Assembly (NCBI RefSeq): GCF_024584705.1
Contig: NZ_CP097384.1
Coordinates: 3,100,001-3,164,000 of the forward strand
Length of the DNA: 64,000 nt
Source of the DNA: Blastopirellula sp. J2-11
GTDB lineage: Bacteria; Planctomycetota; Planctomycetia; Pirellulales; Pirellulaceae
Reading direction: 5' to 3'
The notes under the pieces were generated by a model. That model made no database searches, was not told the DNA's origin, and saw nothing but the letters and a program-made list of their open reading frames with translations. Made by a program: the position numbers and the translations under genes. The stretch's first letter is position 1, and the number at the start of each line of letters is the position of its first letter. This document shows, one piece after another, positions 39,599 to 47,928 of this stretch.

Positions 39599-41095
39599 AT
39601 GAAGTATCACTTGTTAACCGGCGCAACAGGATTGCTTGGCCGGTACTTAATTCGAGATCTGACCTTGGCCGACGTGCCGTTGGCGGTTGTCGTGCGCCGA
39701 TCTCGATTTGAATCGGCGGCGCAACGGATTGAGACCGCGATGGCGTATTGGGAAGCGGAGCTCGGTCGAGCGCTCGTTCGCCCTGTCGTCTTGGAAGGAG
39801 ATATCACCCAACCCGGTTTGGGACTTTCGACCGCCGACCAAACATGGGTCGCTGAATATTGCGACACGATGGTCCACTCCGCCGCATCGCTGACGTTTTA
39901 CGCCGATGACGAAGAAGGAGAACCGTGGCGCAGCAATATCTTGGGGACGCGTCATATGCTGGGCTTATGCCGCGACGCCGGGATTCGCAAATTGCATCAT
40001 GTTTCGACCGCCTATGTCTGCGGAAAGCGTCGTGATGTGATCCGCGAAGAGGAAGTCGACGTTGGACAAGAGCCCAGCAACGACTACGAATCAAGCAAAT
40101 TAACGGCTGAGAAAGAAGTTCGCGCCGCGGATTTCCTGGATGTGCTTACCGTGCATCGTCCTTCGATTATCGTGGGAGATGCGGAGACTGGGTTTACGGT
40201 TTCGTATCACGGGTTTTACACGCCGCTGCGATTGATTCACGCTTTGGTGACCTCATTGCCATGGGAAGTGTTCATTCAATGCGATCTGCTGGCTGCGTTG
40301 CAGTTGGATGGATCGGAACGAAAGAACTTAGTTCCTGTGGACTGGGTTTCGACGGCGATGACCGAGGTGATCGCACGTCCCGAACTGCATGGTGAGACGT
40401 ATCACTTCACGAATCCCAATCCTGCAACCGTGGCCGACATGTTGTCGGCGGTTGCATCGATGGTCATTAAGTTGGCACGTCCGGATGAACCGTCCTCCGG
40501 CAATAAAAATATCTCCATTGATGAAATTGGTGATACGTTCCGCGAGCAAATGGGCGTTTACCAATCATACTGGAGCGACGATCCTGCGTTTGATTCGACG
40601 CGCACCGAGCAAGCTTTGCCAAATTTGCCTTGCCCTGCCGTGGATGACGCGATGATGGACCGTTTGATCACCTTCGCACTTGAAAAGAATTTCGGTTGGC
40701 CGCGCGAAGCGTCGGCCAAAATTAAGTTTCCGGTCGCTGAAAACTTGGCTCCTTGGCTGGCTAGCGCCAACGGGCTCACGAATGGATCCAGCGACCGTCG
40801 GTACGTCAGTTTGCAGATTAGCGGCAGCGGCGGCGGACAATGGCACATGATCGTAGATCATGGGCGGTTGGTCGGCGTTGGGTCGGGTTTGCAAAATGGC
40901 GACAGTCCCACCTGCTATTTAAACAGCGACACGTTTACGCGATTAACGCGCGGAGAGCTCTCTTGGGAATCGGCATTGCAATCGGGTCGTCTCGTGACGA
41001 CTGGTCATGCGGCAAGTTCCGAACAGCTCGCTCGTTGTTTTCACGATCTTGCCTCTTTGACCCGCTCCAACACCACTAACAACTGCGCCAATTGA
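39599..41095 (+). CDS. Thioester reductase (male-sterility type) with C-terminal SCP2-like domain
   Basis: A 498-residue protein with an extended-SDR thioester-reductase domain (about 1-330). The nucleotide motif is LLTGATGLLGRYLI, then VHSAASLTFYAD, the catalytic-type STAYVCG and the Y-x3-K of NDYESSKLTAEKEV. Such domains release an acyl chain from an ACP or CoA as an aldehyde (or alcohol) with NAD(P)H. The last 115 residues (GQWHMIVDHGRLVGVGSG...TFTRLTRGELSWESALQSGRLVTTG) look like an SCP2 sterol/lipid-binding domain. ATG 39599 is taken; the frame extends seven codons upstream to TTG 39578. In this operon it is the obvious chain-release enzyme, and the aldehyde would be a substrate for the next gene. 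Confidence 0.85.
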   Translation: MKYHLLTGATGLLGRYLIRDLTLADVPLAVVVRRSRFESAAQRIETAMAYWEAELGRALVRPVVLEGDITQPGLGLSTADQTWVAEYCDTMVHSAASLTFYADDEEGEPWRSNILGTRHMLGLCRDAGIRKLHHVSTAYVCGKRRDVIREEEVDVGQEPSNDYESSKLTAEKEVRAADFLDVLTVHRPSIIVGDAETGFTVSYHGFYTPLRLIHALVTSLPWEVFIQCDLLAALQLDGSERKNLVPVDWVSTAMTEVIARPELHGETYHFTNPNPATVADMLSAVASMVIKLARPDEPSSGNKNISIDEIGDTFREQMGVYQSYWSDDPAFDSTRTEQALPNLPCPAVDDAMMDRLITFALEKNFGWPREASAKIKFPVAENLAPWLASANGLTNGSSDRRYVSLQISGSGGGQWHMIVDHGRLVGVGSGLQNGDSPTCYLNSDTFTRLTRGELSWESALQSGRLVTTGHAASSEQLARCFHDLASLTRSNTTNNCAN

Positions 41096-41108
41096 AAGAC
41101 ACAAAGCA

Positions 41109-42479
41109 ATGAACGGGGGTAACGCCATGACGGGAATGATTTCCAAAACGGATTCAAGCGGAGCGGCTCTTAGTGCGAAAACGCTGGAACGCGGTCGCAA
41201 GAGCATCGCGGGCGGCGACAGCAGTACGATGCGAGTTCTGCCCTATCACATTCCTCTTGTCGCTGACCGCGGCGAAGGGAGCCGACTGTGGGATATCGAC
41301 GGCAATGAGTACATCGACTTAAACATGGCTTATGGGCCGCTGCTGTTGGGCCATCGGCCCAAGCAAGTGATCGAAGCCGTGTATCGTCAGATTTCGGAAC
41401 AGGGGAGTCAGCTTGGTTTTCCGACCGAAGTGACGATTCGGGTCGCCGAAAAGTTGAAACAACTGTTTCCGTGCATTGAACTGCTGCGATTCGCCAATTC
41501 GGGGACCGAAGCCTGCGCTTCAGCGATTCGTTTGGCCCGGACCTACACCGGCAAACGTAAGCTGATTATGTTTGAAGGTCACTATCACGGTTGGAGCGAA
41601 GCGGTCTTCACCAAGTACCACGCTCCGCTGGAGATGTTGCCAGAGTGCGGTTATGGTCCCGCGATCCCAGGCACTACCGGCATGACTGACGCCTTGGATG
41701 ACGTGATCACTTGCCAATGGAACGATCTCGACGCGCTGCAGCGTTGCTTGGAAGAGCATGGCGACGACGCCGCTGCGGTGATCATGGAGCCGATCTCGGG
41801 TAACGCCGGCTTGTTGCTTCCGCGCGATGGTTACTTGGCCACAGCTCGCGAAATGATCCATGATCGCGGTGGTCTGCTAATCTTCGACGAAGTGATCACC
41901 GGCATGCGAGTCGCCGCAGGCGGCGCCCAAGAGCACTATCTCGTTTCGCCCGATATCACCGTCGTTTCGAAAGCGATGGGCGGCGGCTATCCCGTAGGAT
42001 CGTTTGGCGCTTCGGCTGAGATTATGAGCTGCATTACCAATGGCCCGCTCTTCCACGGCGGCGTCTTCTCAGGAAATGCGGTTGTGATGTCGGCCGCCGA
42101 AGCGGTGCTCGACACCGTTCTGGCCGACAAAGAAAACATCTACGCCAACTTGCATGCTCTCGGTGATCAATTGGCCGGCGGTATCGACGATATCTACAAT
42201 CGTCTTGGCGTCCCGCACCATGTTCATCACTTAGGCCCGTTGTTGGCCGGTTTGATCACCAAGACCGATGTCGAAGGGCTGTACAACTACCGCGATGTTC
42301 GACGTCATTGCGACTTCGAACGCTACATCCAGTTCCAACACCAGATGCAGCGCAGTGGAGTTTACTTCCATCCGAATGAATTCGAACCGATGTTCCTGTC
42401 AACCGCTCATACTTCAGCCGACATCGACGAGGTTTTGGAGCGTTGGGAAGATGGAGCCCGACAGTGTCTGGTCCGGTAA
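41109..42479 (+). CDS. Class III PLP aminotransferase, GSA-aminomutase-like
   Basis: A 456-residue fold-type I PLP enzyme closest in pattern to glutamate-1-semialdehyde aminomutases and related aminotransferases. Visible motifs are RLWDIDGNEYIDLNMAYGPLLLGH, RFANSGTEACASAIRLARTYTGK, GHYHGW, the PLP-binding Asp in LLIFDEVITGMR and the Schiff-base lysine in TVVSKAMGGGYPVGSFG. True HemL would not be expected in a lipid operon, so amination of a long-chain aldehyde made by the thioester reductase is the best reading; the amino donor is unknown. The start may instead be ATG 41127, which has a GGGGG tract seven bases upstream. It overlaps the ligase start at 42464 by 16 bases. Confidence 0.88.
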   Translation: MNGGNAMTGMISKTDSSGAALSAKTLERGRKSIAGGDSSTMRVLPYHIPLVADRGEGSRLWDIDGNEYIDLNMAYGPLLLGHRPKQVIEAVYRQISEQGSQLGFPTEVTIRVAEKLKQLFPCIELLRFANSGTEACASAIRLARTYTGKRKLIMFEGHYHGWSEAVFTKYHAPLEMLPECGYGPAIPGTTGMTDALDDVITCQWNDLDALQRCLEEHGDDAAAVIMEPISGNAGLLLPRDGYLATAREMIHDRGGLLIFDEVITGMRVAAGGAQEHYLVSPDITVVSKAMGGGYPVGSFGASAEIMSCITNGPLFHGGVFSGNAVVMSAAEAVLDTVLADKENIYANLHALGDQLAGGIDDIYNRLGVPHHVHHLGPLLAGLITKTDVEGLYNYRDVRRHCDFERYIQFQHQMQRSGVYFHPNEFEPMFLSTAHTSADIDEVLERWEDGARQCLVR

Positions 42480-43945
42480 TTTCCGACACGATTTGGAGTG
42501 CGGCGCCAATCCTGGATGCTGTCGAGAACTATCGCGGCAGCATTATCGATCTTGATGCGCAGCGCGTCATTTCGGCGGACGAATTTGCACGCGCTCGCGT
42601 GGCCTTGATCGGCGAGTTTCGCCGACAAGGCTTGGCTTCCGGCGATCGCGTCCTGGTGACGATCGGCAATGGTCCTCTCTTTCCGGCGGCGCTGGCGGCG
42701 CTGTTGGCTTGCGAGGCTTCTCCGTTGCTTGTGCATGTCATGACGCCGCCAGCCGAGTTGGCTCGCTATTCCAAACGGTTCGGCGTGAAGTGGCTCGCCA
42801 GTTATGGCGGCGATTCGCAAGCGGCTACGGTCCTTTCGCACCAACAACAACTGCAACCGCTTGACGGTTGGAATCTGTTGTGGGGCGCGTTTTCCGAACC
42901 GACGAGCGTCCCCGGTCCAGAACTGCGTGGAGTTCCGCTTCATCCGACCTCGGGTTCGACTGGCCTGCCAAAGATCGCACTTCGACCCGGTTTTGCGGCG
43001 ATGGAAGAAGCTCGGCACTACGCCGAAACGATGGCGATTTGCGAAGATGATTGCCTCTTCGCAATTCCGCCGATGAGCCACGCGTATGGCTATGGTTTGA
43101 CCGTGATGACGCCGCTGCTCTCTGGCGCCAGCATCGTGACGACCGCCAATTTCAGCATGAAAAAGCTGGCCGACGTCCTGCGCGACTATCCGGTGACCCT
43201 GCTGCCGATGGTCCCGGCGCATATTGATATGTTGCTGTTTGGCGGTTCGATTGATTTTGGTCGGTTACGTTGGCTGTTGACCGCCGGATCGATGATGCCG
43301 CGTCGCTCGGCAGTCCAGTTTCGCAAGAAGACCGGCGTCACCGTCTGTCCGCTTTATGGAACGACCGAAACCGGCGGAATATCGGTGGCGACCACGGCCG
43401 ATGGACAAGATGTCGATGGTCGGGTCGGCCCTCCCATGAACGGCGTCAAAGTTTGCGTTCGCGCTCCTACGGACGCCGAAGATCTGGGAATGGAGCTCGG
43501 CGTTGGCAAGCTGCACATTCAAAGCAGCTCGATGATGGCCGGCTATCTTGATGAGCATGGCGCGATCATTCACCCGTGGGACGCTGACGGTTGGTTTGAG
43601 ACAGGCGACCTAGCGAGAATCGCCGGCGACGGCGTGATTCATTTGCGTGGGCGTACCGGCGAGATGATTAACGTCTTGGGACTAAAAGTGGTTCCCTGCG
43701 AAGTCGAAGAAACGATCGCCGCGATGCCAGGCGTCCGCGAAGTCAAAGTTTACGGCAGTCGCTTGGCCTCTCAAGCCGAGATCGTCAAAGCGGCGATCGC
43801 GGTCGAACCCGGCGTAGATGAGTTAGCCATCCGCGCCTATTGCGAAGAGCATTTGGTTTACTACAAACGTCCGCAGGCGATCGCATTGGTGGATGCGTTG
43901 CCGCGTTCGCCCGCCGGCAAGATCGTTCGCGATCGACTTCCTTAG
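42464..43945 (+). CDS. AMP-forming acyl-CoA/acyl-ACP ligase
   Basis: A 493-residue member of the ANL adenylating family. The ATP motif is HPTSGSTGLPKIA (A3), with YGTTETGG (A5), WFETGDLARI (A7) and the terminal catalytic Lys in PRSPAGKIVRDRLP (A10). GTG 42464 is chosen as start because a GGAG site precedes it; it overlaps the aminotransferase end by 16 bases. It could load a starter acid onto the synthase ACPs, or activate the acyl group that the downstream condensation-type protein joins to an amine. No carrier-protein domain is fused to it. The N-terminal region is short for the family. Confidence 0.88.
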   Translation: MSGPVISDTIWSAAPILDAVENYRGSIIDLDAQRVISADEFARARVALIGEFRRQGLASGDRVLVTIGNGPLFPAALAALLACEASPLLVHVMTPPAELARYSKRFGVKWLASYGGDSQAATVLSHQQQLQPLDGWNLLWGAFSEPTSVPGPELRGVPLHPTSGSTGLPKIALRPGFAAMEEARHYAETMAICEDDCLFAIPPMSHAYGYGLTVMTPLLSGASIVTTANFSMKKLADVLRDYPVTLLPMVPAHIDMLLFGGSIDFGRLRWLLTAGSMMPRRSAVQFRKKTGVTVCPLYGTTETGGISVATTADGQDVDGRVGPPMNGVKVCVRAPTDAEDLGMELGVGKLHIQSSSMMAGYLDEHGAIIHPWDADGWFETGDLARIAGDGVIHLRGRTGEMINVLGLKVVPCEVEETIAAMPGVREVKVYGSRLASQAEIVKAAIAVEPGVDELAIRAYCEEHLVYYKRPQAIALVDALPRSPAGKIVRDRLP

Positions 43946-43974
43946 TGATAGGCCTAACAGCCGGGAGCTTGCCG

Positions 43975-45366
43975 ATGTCGCAAGTCGCTGACGTTCCGCA
44001 AACGGAATTCAACACATCGTTGAACAAACTCTTCCCTCTGCCTCTCTCACCGGTAGAGAAGTTCATGTTCGCCGATGGTCGGCCGCAATACCCCATGATG
44101 TGCGACGCCGAGGCGCGCTTCCAAGGGACCATTGAGCGCGCCCCCTTTGAAGAAGCGTTTGAGTTCGCTCTGAGCCGCGCCCCGATCTTTCGCAGCGTCA
44201 TTGAACACGACAAAAAGCGGGGCGATCTCTGGCGTCTGACCGATCTTCGTCCTGAAGTCGATTGGGGCGAATATGGCGACGCGCATGAAACTTGTTACGA
44301 CGACCTGATTGACCTTCGCCAGAATGTAGGACTTCGCATCTACGTTCGCAGCGGCAGTGAACGATCGTCGATCATGTTTCACTTTCATCATGCTTGCGCC
44401 GATGGAGTTGGCGCGTTTGCTTTTATCGAAGATTTTTTGGCTGGCTACAACAACGCGACGCCTGGGGCCAAGCCGGTAACGCCGCGCAAACTGGAACCGG
44501 AACGCTTATTGGATCGATGCAATTCGGCTCTTGAGAATCCAACTTGGACGCAAGGACTGCGAGATGTAGCGAGCGGCGTCGCCAGCGCATTTCGATTTTT
44601 TGCGGAACGACCGCTGCCGCTCACAAGCGGATTACCATCGATTGCGACGGATGCGCAACGCCAACAAAACGGATTTGTCACGCAATCGTTGTCGCACGAG
44701 ACGACGGTCGCGCTGCGACGATTCTCGTCAGAGTCGAAAGTAACCCTGAACGATCTGCTCTTGCGTGATCTATTCATGACGCTGCATGAGCAAATCGAGG
44801 CGCAGGGTTTTCCCATCCGCCGTCGACAGCTGCGCGTCTTGATGCCGCAAAATTTGCGTGGCCGCGGCGATAACGCAATGCCGACGACCAACGATGTGGG
44901 GTTCGCCTTTTTGACGCGTCGCGGCGAACTGTGCAAAATGCCCGACGAGCTGCGAAAGTCGTTGGCCTGGGAGACCGGCGTGATTCGCTCGGATCGCTTG
45001 TCGCGGTATTTTATTGGTGGACTGGCTGGAATCCAATCAGTCGGAGCGCAACCCTGGATCGTGAACGGCAAGTTTTGTTTCGCGACCGCCGTGTTGACCA
45101 ACTTCGGCAATTCTTGGCGCCGTTTCGCCACCAAGCTGCCGATGGCCAACGGTGGATTGGTCGCTGGCAACGTTGTCTACGATTGCTTGATCGGCGTGCC
45201 TCCGGTGCGTCCCCGCACTGCCGGCGCTTTTAGCGTGACGACGACTGCGGACAAACTATTTTTGACGCTCAAGCAAGATCCGTTCTTTTTCACACGGGAA
45301 GAATCGGAGCATCTACTGGCGCTGTTCGCTCAAAAAGTAACGCAGACGGCCGAATTGGCCCGGTAA
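43975..45366 (+). CDS. Free-standing condensation-type acyltransferase (HHxxxDG)
   Basis: A 463-residue protein of the condensation/WS-DGAT/PapA acyltransferase superfamily. The catalytic motif is FHFHHACADGVGAFAF (HHxxxDG), about 135 residues from the start, and the second-half segment LRVLMPQNLRGRGDNAMPTTNDVGF corresponds to the structural DFGWG-like region. Such enzymes make amide or ester bonds between an activated acyl group and an amine or alcohol. ATG 43975 is set by a GGGAG ribosome site seven bases upstream. As the last gene of the operon it is placed to join the amine made by the aminotransferase to an acyl group, though ester formation is equally possible. Confidence 0.82.
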   Translation: MSQVADVPQTEFNTSLNKLFPLPLSPVEKFMFADGRPQYPMMCDAEARFQGTIERAPFEEAFEFALSRAPIFRSVIEHDKKRGDLWRLTDLRPEVDWGEYGDAHETCYDDLIDLRQNVGLRIYVRSGSERSSIMFHFHHACADGVGAFAFIEDFLAGYNNATPGAKPVTPRKLEPERLLDRCNSALENPTWTQGLRDVASGVASAFRFFAERPLPLTSGLPSIATDAQRQQNGFVTQSLSHETTVALRRFSSESKVTLNDLLLRDLFMTLHEQIEAQGFPIRRRQLRVLMPQNLRGRGDNAMPTTNDVGFAFLTRRGELCKMPDELRKSLAWETGVIRSDRLSRYFIGGLAGIQSVGAQPWIVNGKFCFATAVLTNFGNSWRRFATKLPMANGGLVAGNVVYDCLIGVPPVRPRTAGAFSVTTTADKLFLTLKQDPFFFTREESEHLLALFAQKVTQTAELAR

Positions 45367-45382
45367 ACAGCCATCTTTTAGG

Positions 45383-45413
45383 TTGGTGATGCAGCGCAAT
45401 GTTCCGCTATAAT
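45383..45413 (+). promoter_or_regulatory. Possible sigma-70 promoter before the second PSD1 gene
   Basis: TTGGTG (45383-45388) and a perfect TATAAT (45408-45413) are 19 bases apart, slightly longer than ideal. The TATAAT overlaps the ATG at 45412, which supports the later ATG (45460) as the real start of the PSD1 gene and implies a separate transcript from the synthase operon. Confidence 0.4.
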
Positions 45414-45459
45414 GGAGCCGATTGCGAGCCACTTTCCCCCGCCTAAAATTGCCCTCCGT

Positions 45460-47913
45460 ATGAACAAGCCGTGCGTTCCACTTGTCTATCTGCGTGTGCT
45501 GATTGCGTTCGGCGCGCTCTCGATTTTCGTCGGCGCTCTGGATGCAGCGGAGAAGAGTGAAGCGATCGACTTTGCTCATCAGATTGTGCCGATTCTCCGC
45601 AAGAATTGCTCGACTTGCCATGCCGCCGGCAAGGCGGAAGGGGGATTTTCGATCAATGATCGGACGTCGTTTTTGGACGACGGCATGGCGATCCCTGGCG
45701 ATATCGACGGATCTTACTTTCTGGAACTGATCGTGTCAGACGATCCAGAGATGCAAATGCCTCCGAAGGATCGCCCGCGCGTCTCCCCAGAAGAGATAGC
45801 CTTGCTGCGCCAGTGGGTAGCGGCCGACATGCCGTGGGAAGCAGGTTTTACTTTCGGCGACAAATTCTATGAACCGCCGCTGCTTCCTCGTCGTCCCGAA
45901 CTTCCCCCGGTGGTCGCCGGACGTGATAACCCGATCGATCGAATTATCGACGCCTATCTGACCAGCAACCAGATTCCACAGCCAGAACCGCTGGCAGACG
46001 CAGCGTTCCTGCGACGGATTTCTCTCGACCTGATCGGGTTGCCGCCGACCATCGAAGAACTGCAAGCATTTCTTGCTGATAACTCGGCCGACAAACGAAC
46101 CCGCGCGATCGACGCTTTGTTGGCTCGTGACATCGACTATGCCGATCATTGGCTGAGCTTTTGGAATGACTTGCTTCGCAATGACTACGACGGGACTGGA
46201 TTCATCACCGGTGGTCGTACGCAGATTACCGGCTGGCTCTACGATTCGCTCCGTGAGAACAAACCGTTTGACCAGTTCACGCGCGAGTTGATCGCGCCTC
46301 CCACGGCGGCAAGTCGCGGCTTTATTGACGGCATCCAATGGCGCGGCGAAGTCAGCGCCGGACAAACGACAGCGATCCAATTTTCGCAAAACGTGTCGCA
46401 GTCGTTGTTGGGCATTAATATGAAGTGTGCATCGTGTCACAACAGTTTTGTTGATCACTGGAAACTGTCGAATGCGTATGGACTAGCGGCGATCTATGCG
46501 GATCAACCGCTAGAACTTCACCGCTGCGACAAACCGACCGGAGAGATGGCGAAGGCCGCCTGGTTGTTTCCTGAACTGGGCGAAATTGACGCCGCCGCCG
46601 ATCAGCCGGAGCGATTGCGTCAACTCGCAAAGCTAATGACGGCCCCCGAAAATGGACGATTCTCGCGAACGATCGTCAATCGACTCTGGCAACGACTGAT
46701 GGGACGCGGCGTCGTGCATCCGCTCGATTCGATGCAGTCGCGTCCATGGAACGAAGATTTGCTCGACTATCTGGCGGTCTCTCTGGTTGATCAAAATTAT
46801 GATTTGAAACAAGTGCTGCGGTTGATTGCGACCAGTCACGCCTATCAGTCGCAGACCGAAGTCATCACGGACGAGAACGGCGACGGCGAGTACGTCTATC
46901 GCGGTCCGCAGGCCAAACGAATGACCGCGGAGCAATTTGTCGACACCGTCTGGCGCTTGTCCAACGCCGCGCCGATCACGATGGACGCGAAAGTCAGCCG
47001 GATGGAAAACGACAATCCGGAGTCGGCCGTTGTGGAACTCCAGGCGCACTGGATCTGGGGAGATTCCGCCGCTGCAGGAAAGATCCCCCCAGCAGGCGAA
47101 ACGATCGCTTTGATGCGTCAGTTTCAGCTGAACGATTCCATTGAATCGGCGGTTGCTGCGATCACTTGCGACAACGAGTTTCAATTGTTCGTCAACCGAC
47201 GCGAAGTCGCCGCAGGCGATGTTTGGACCGAGGTCAAATCGGTTGCATTGACTCCCTATCTGAAAAAGGGGCCAAACGAATTGGTGGTGATCGCGAAAAA
47301 CGCCGGCGCTGGAGCCAATCCGGCAGGTCTCTTCTTTCAAGCGAAGATCGATCTGATCAACGGCGAGTCGACGACCATCGCTTCCGACGAGTCGTGGAAT
47401 TGGACGCCGGCTCCCAAAAAAGCAGAGGTCATGAAGCAGTCGCTGTCCGCCTGGGCTAAGCAGCCGCAACCAGTTGTGATCGTGCCGACGCTAGCGGTTT
47501 GGACATCCAACGTAGAAGACACAGCGAAAATTTCGCTGACCGGCCGCACTCCCATGGTGCGAGCCGCGCTGCTAAAAGGAGACTTCTTAATGCGGGCGCT
47601 AGGAAGACCGAATCGGGACCAGGTTGTCTCGACCCGTCCGAATGAATTAACGACGTTAGAAGCGATCAGTCTGGCCAATGGGCCAGCATTCGATGACGCT
47701 TTGTCGCGTGGAGCGAAAAAACTGCTCAGCCACGATTGGGAAAATCCCCAAGAGCTGGTCAATCACGTCTTCCTTTCGCTGTTGTCGCGACCAGCGACGG
47801 ATCAGGAGCAAGCGATCTTCGCCGAGGCTATCGCCGAGAAGCCGGACGCTCAGAGCGTACAGGACATGCTTTGGACGGTGCTAATGCTTCCCGAATTTAT
47901 GATCATCCGTTAA
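45460..47913 (+). CDS. PSCyt1-DUF1549-DUF1553 secreted protein
   Basis: A protein of about 817 residues. A signal peptide (LVYLRVLIAFGALSIFVGALDAA) is followed by a c-heme domain with CSTCH, the DUF1549 region (residues about 165-370, with the family stretch RRISLDLIGLPPT and a second motif CASCH), and the DUF1553 region to the end (RPNRDQVVSTRPNELTTLEAISLANGP). A beta-rich insert around residues 540-650 (DNEFQLFVNRREVAAGDVW...NELVVIAKNAGAGANPAG) looks like a carbohydrate-binding-type beta-sandwich. ATG 45460 (MNKPCVPLVY) is preferred to ATG 45412 because only the former is followed closely by the signal peptide and the latter overlaps a TATAAT box. It pairs with the DUF1501 gene 16 bases downstream. 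Confidence 0.88.
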   Translation: MNKPCVPLVYLRVLIAFGALSIFVGALDAAEKSEAIDFAHQIVPILRKNCSTCHAAGKAEGGFSINDRTSFLDDGMAIPGDIDGSYFLELIVSDDPEMQMPPKDRPRVSPEEIALLRQWVAADMPWEAGFTFGDKFYEPPLLPRRPELPPVVAGRDNPIDRIIDAYLTSNQIPQPEPLADAAFLRRISLDLIGLPPTIEELQAFLADNSADKRTRAIDALLARDIDYADHWLSFWNDLLRNDYDGTGFITGGRTQITGWLYDSLRENKPFDQFTRELIAPPTAASRGFIDGIQWRGEVSAGQTTAIQFSQNVSQSLLGINMKCASCHNSFVDHWKLSNAYGLAAIYADQPLELHRCDKPTGEMAKAAWLFPELGEIDAAADQPERLRQLAKLMTAPENGRFSRTIVNRLWQRLMGRGVVHPLDSMQSRPWNEDLLDYLAVSLVDQNYDLKQVLRLIATSHAYQSQTEVITDENGDGEYVYRGPQAKRMTAEQFVDTVWRLSNAAPITMDAKVSRMENDNPESAVVELQAHWIWGDSAAAGKIPPAGETIALMRQFQLNDSIESAVAAITCDNEFQLFVNRREVAAGDVWTEVKSVALTPYLKKGPNELVVIAKNAGAGANPAGLFFQAKIDLINGESTTIASDESWNWTPAPKKAEVMKQSLSAWAKQPQPVVIVPTLAVWTSNVEDTAKISLTGRTPMVRAALLKGDFLMRALGRPNRDQVVSTRPNELTTLEAISLANGPAFDDALSRGAKKLLSHDWENPQELVNHVFLSLLSRPATDQEQAIFAEAIAEKPDAQSVQDMLWTVLMLPEFMIIR

Positions 47914-47928
47914 CTGCCAACGAAAATC

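Noticed and set aside
45412-45459. ATG 45412 as start of the second PSD1 gene
   Set aside because: It lies inside a TATAAT promoter-like box and adds a polar stretch before the signal peptide; ATG 45460 fits better.
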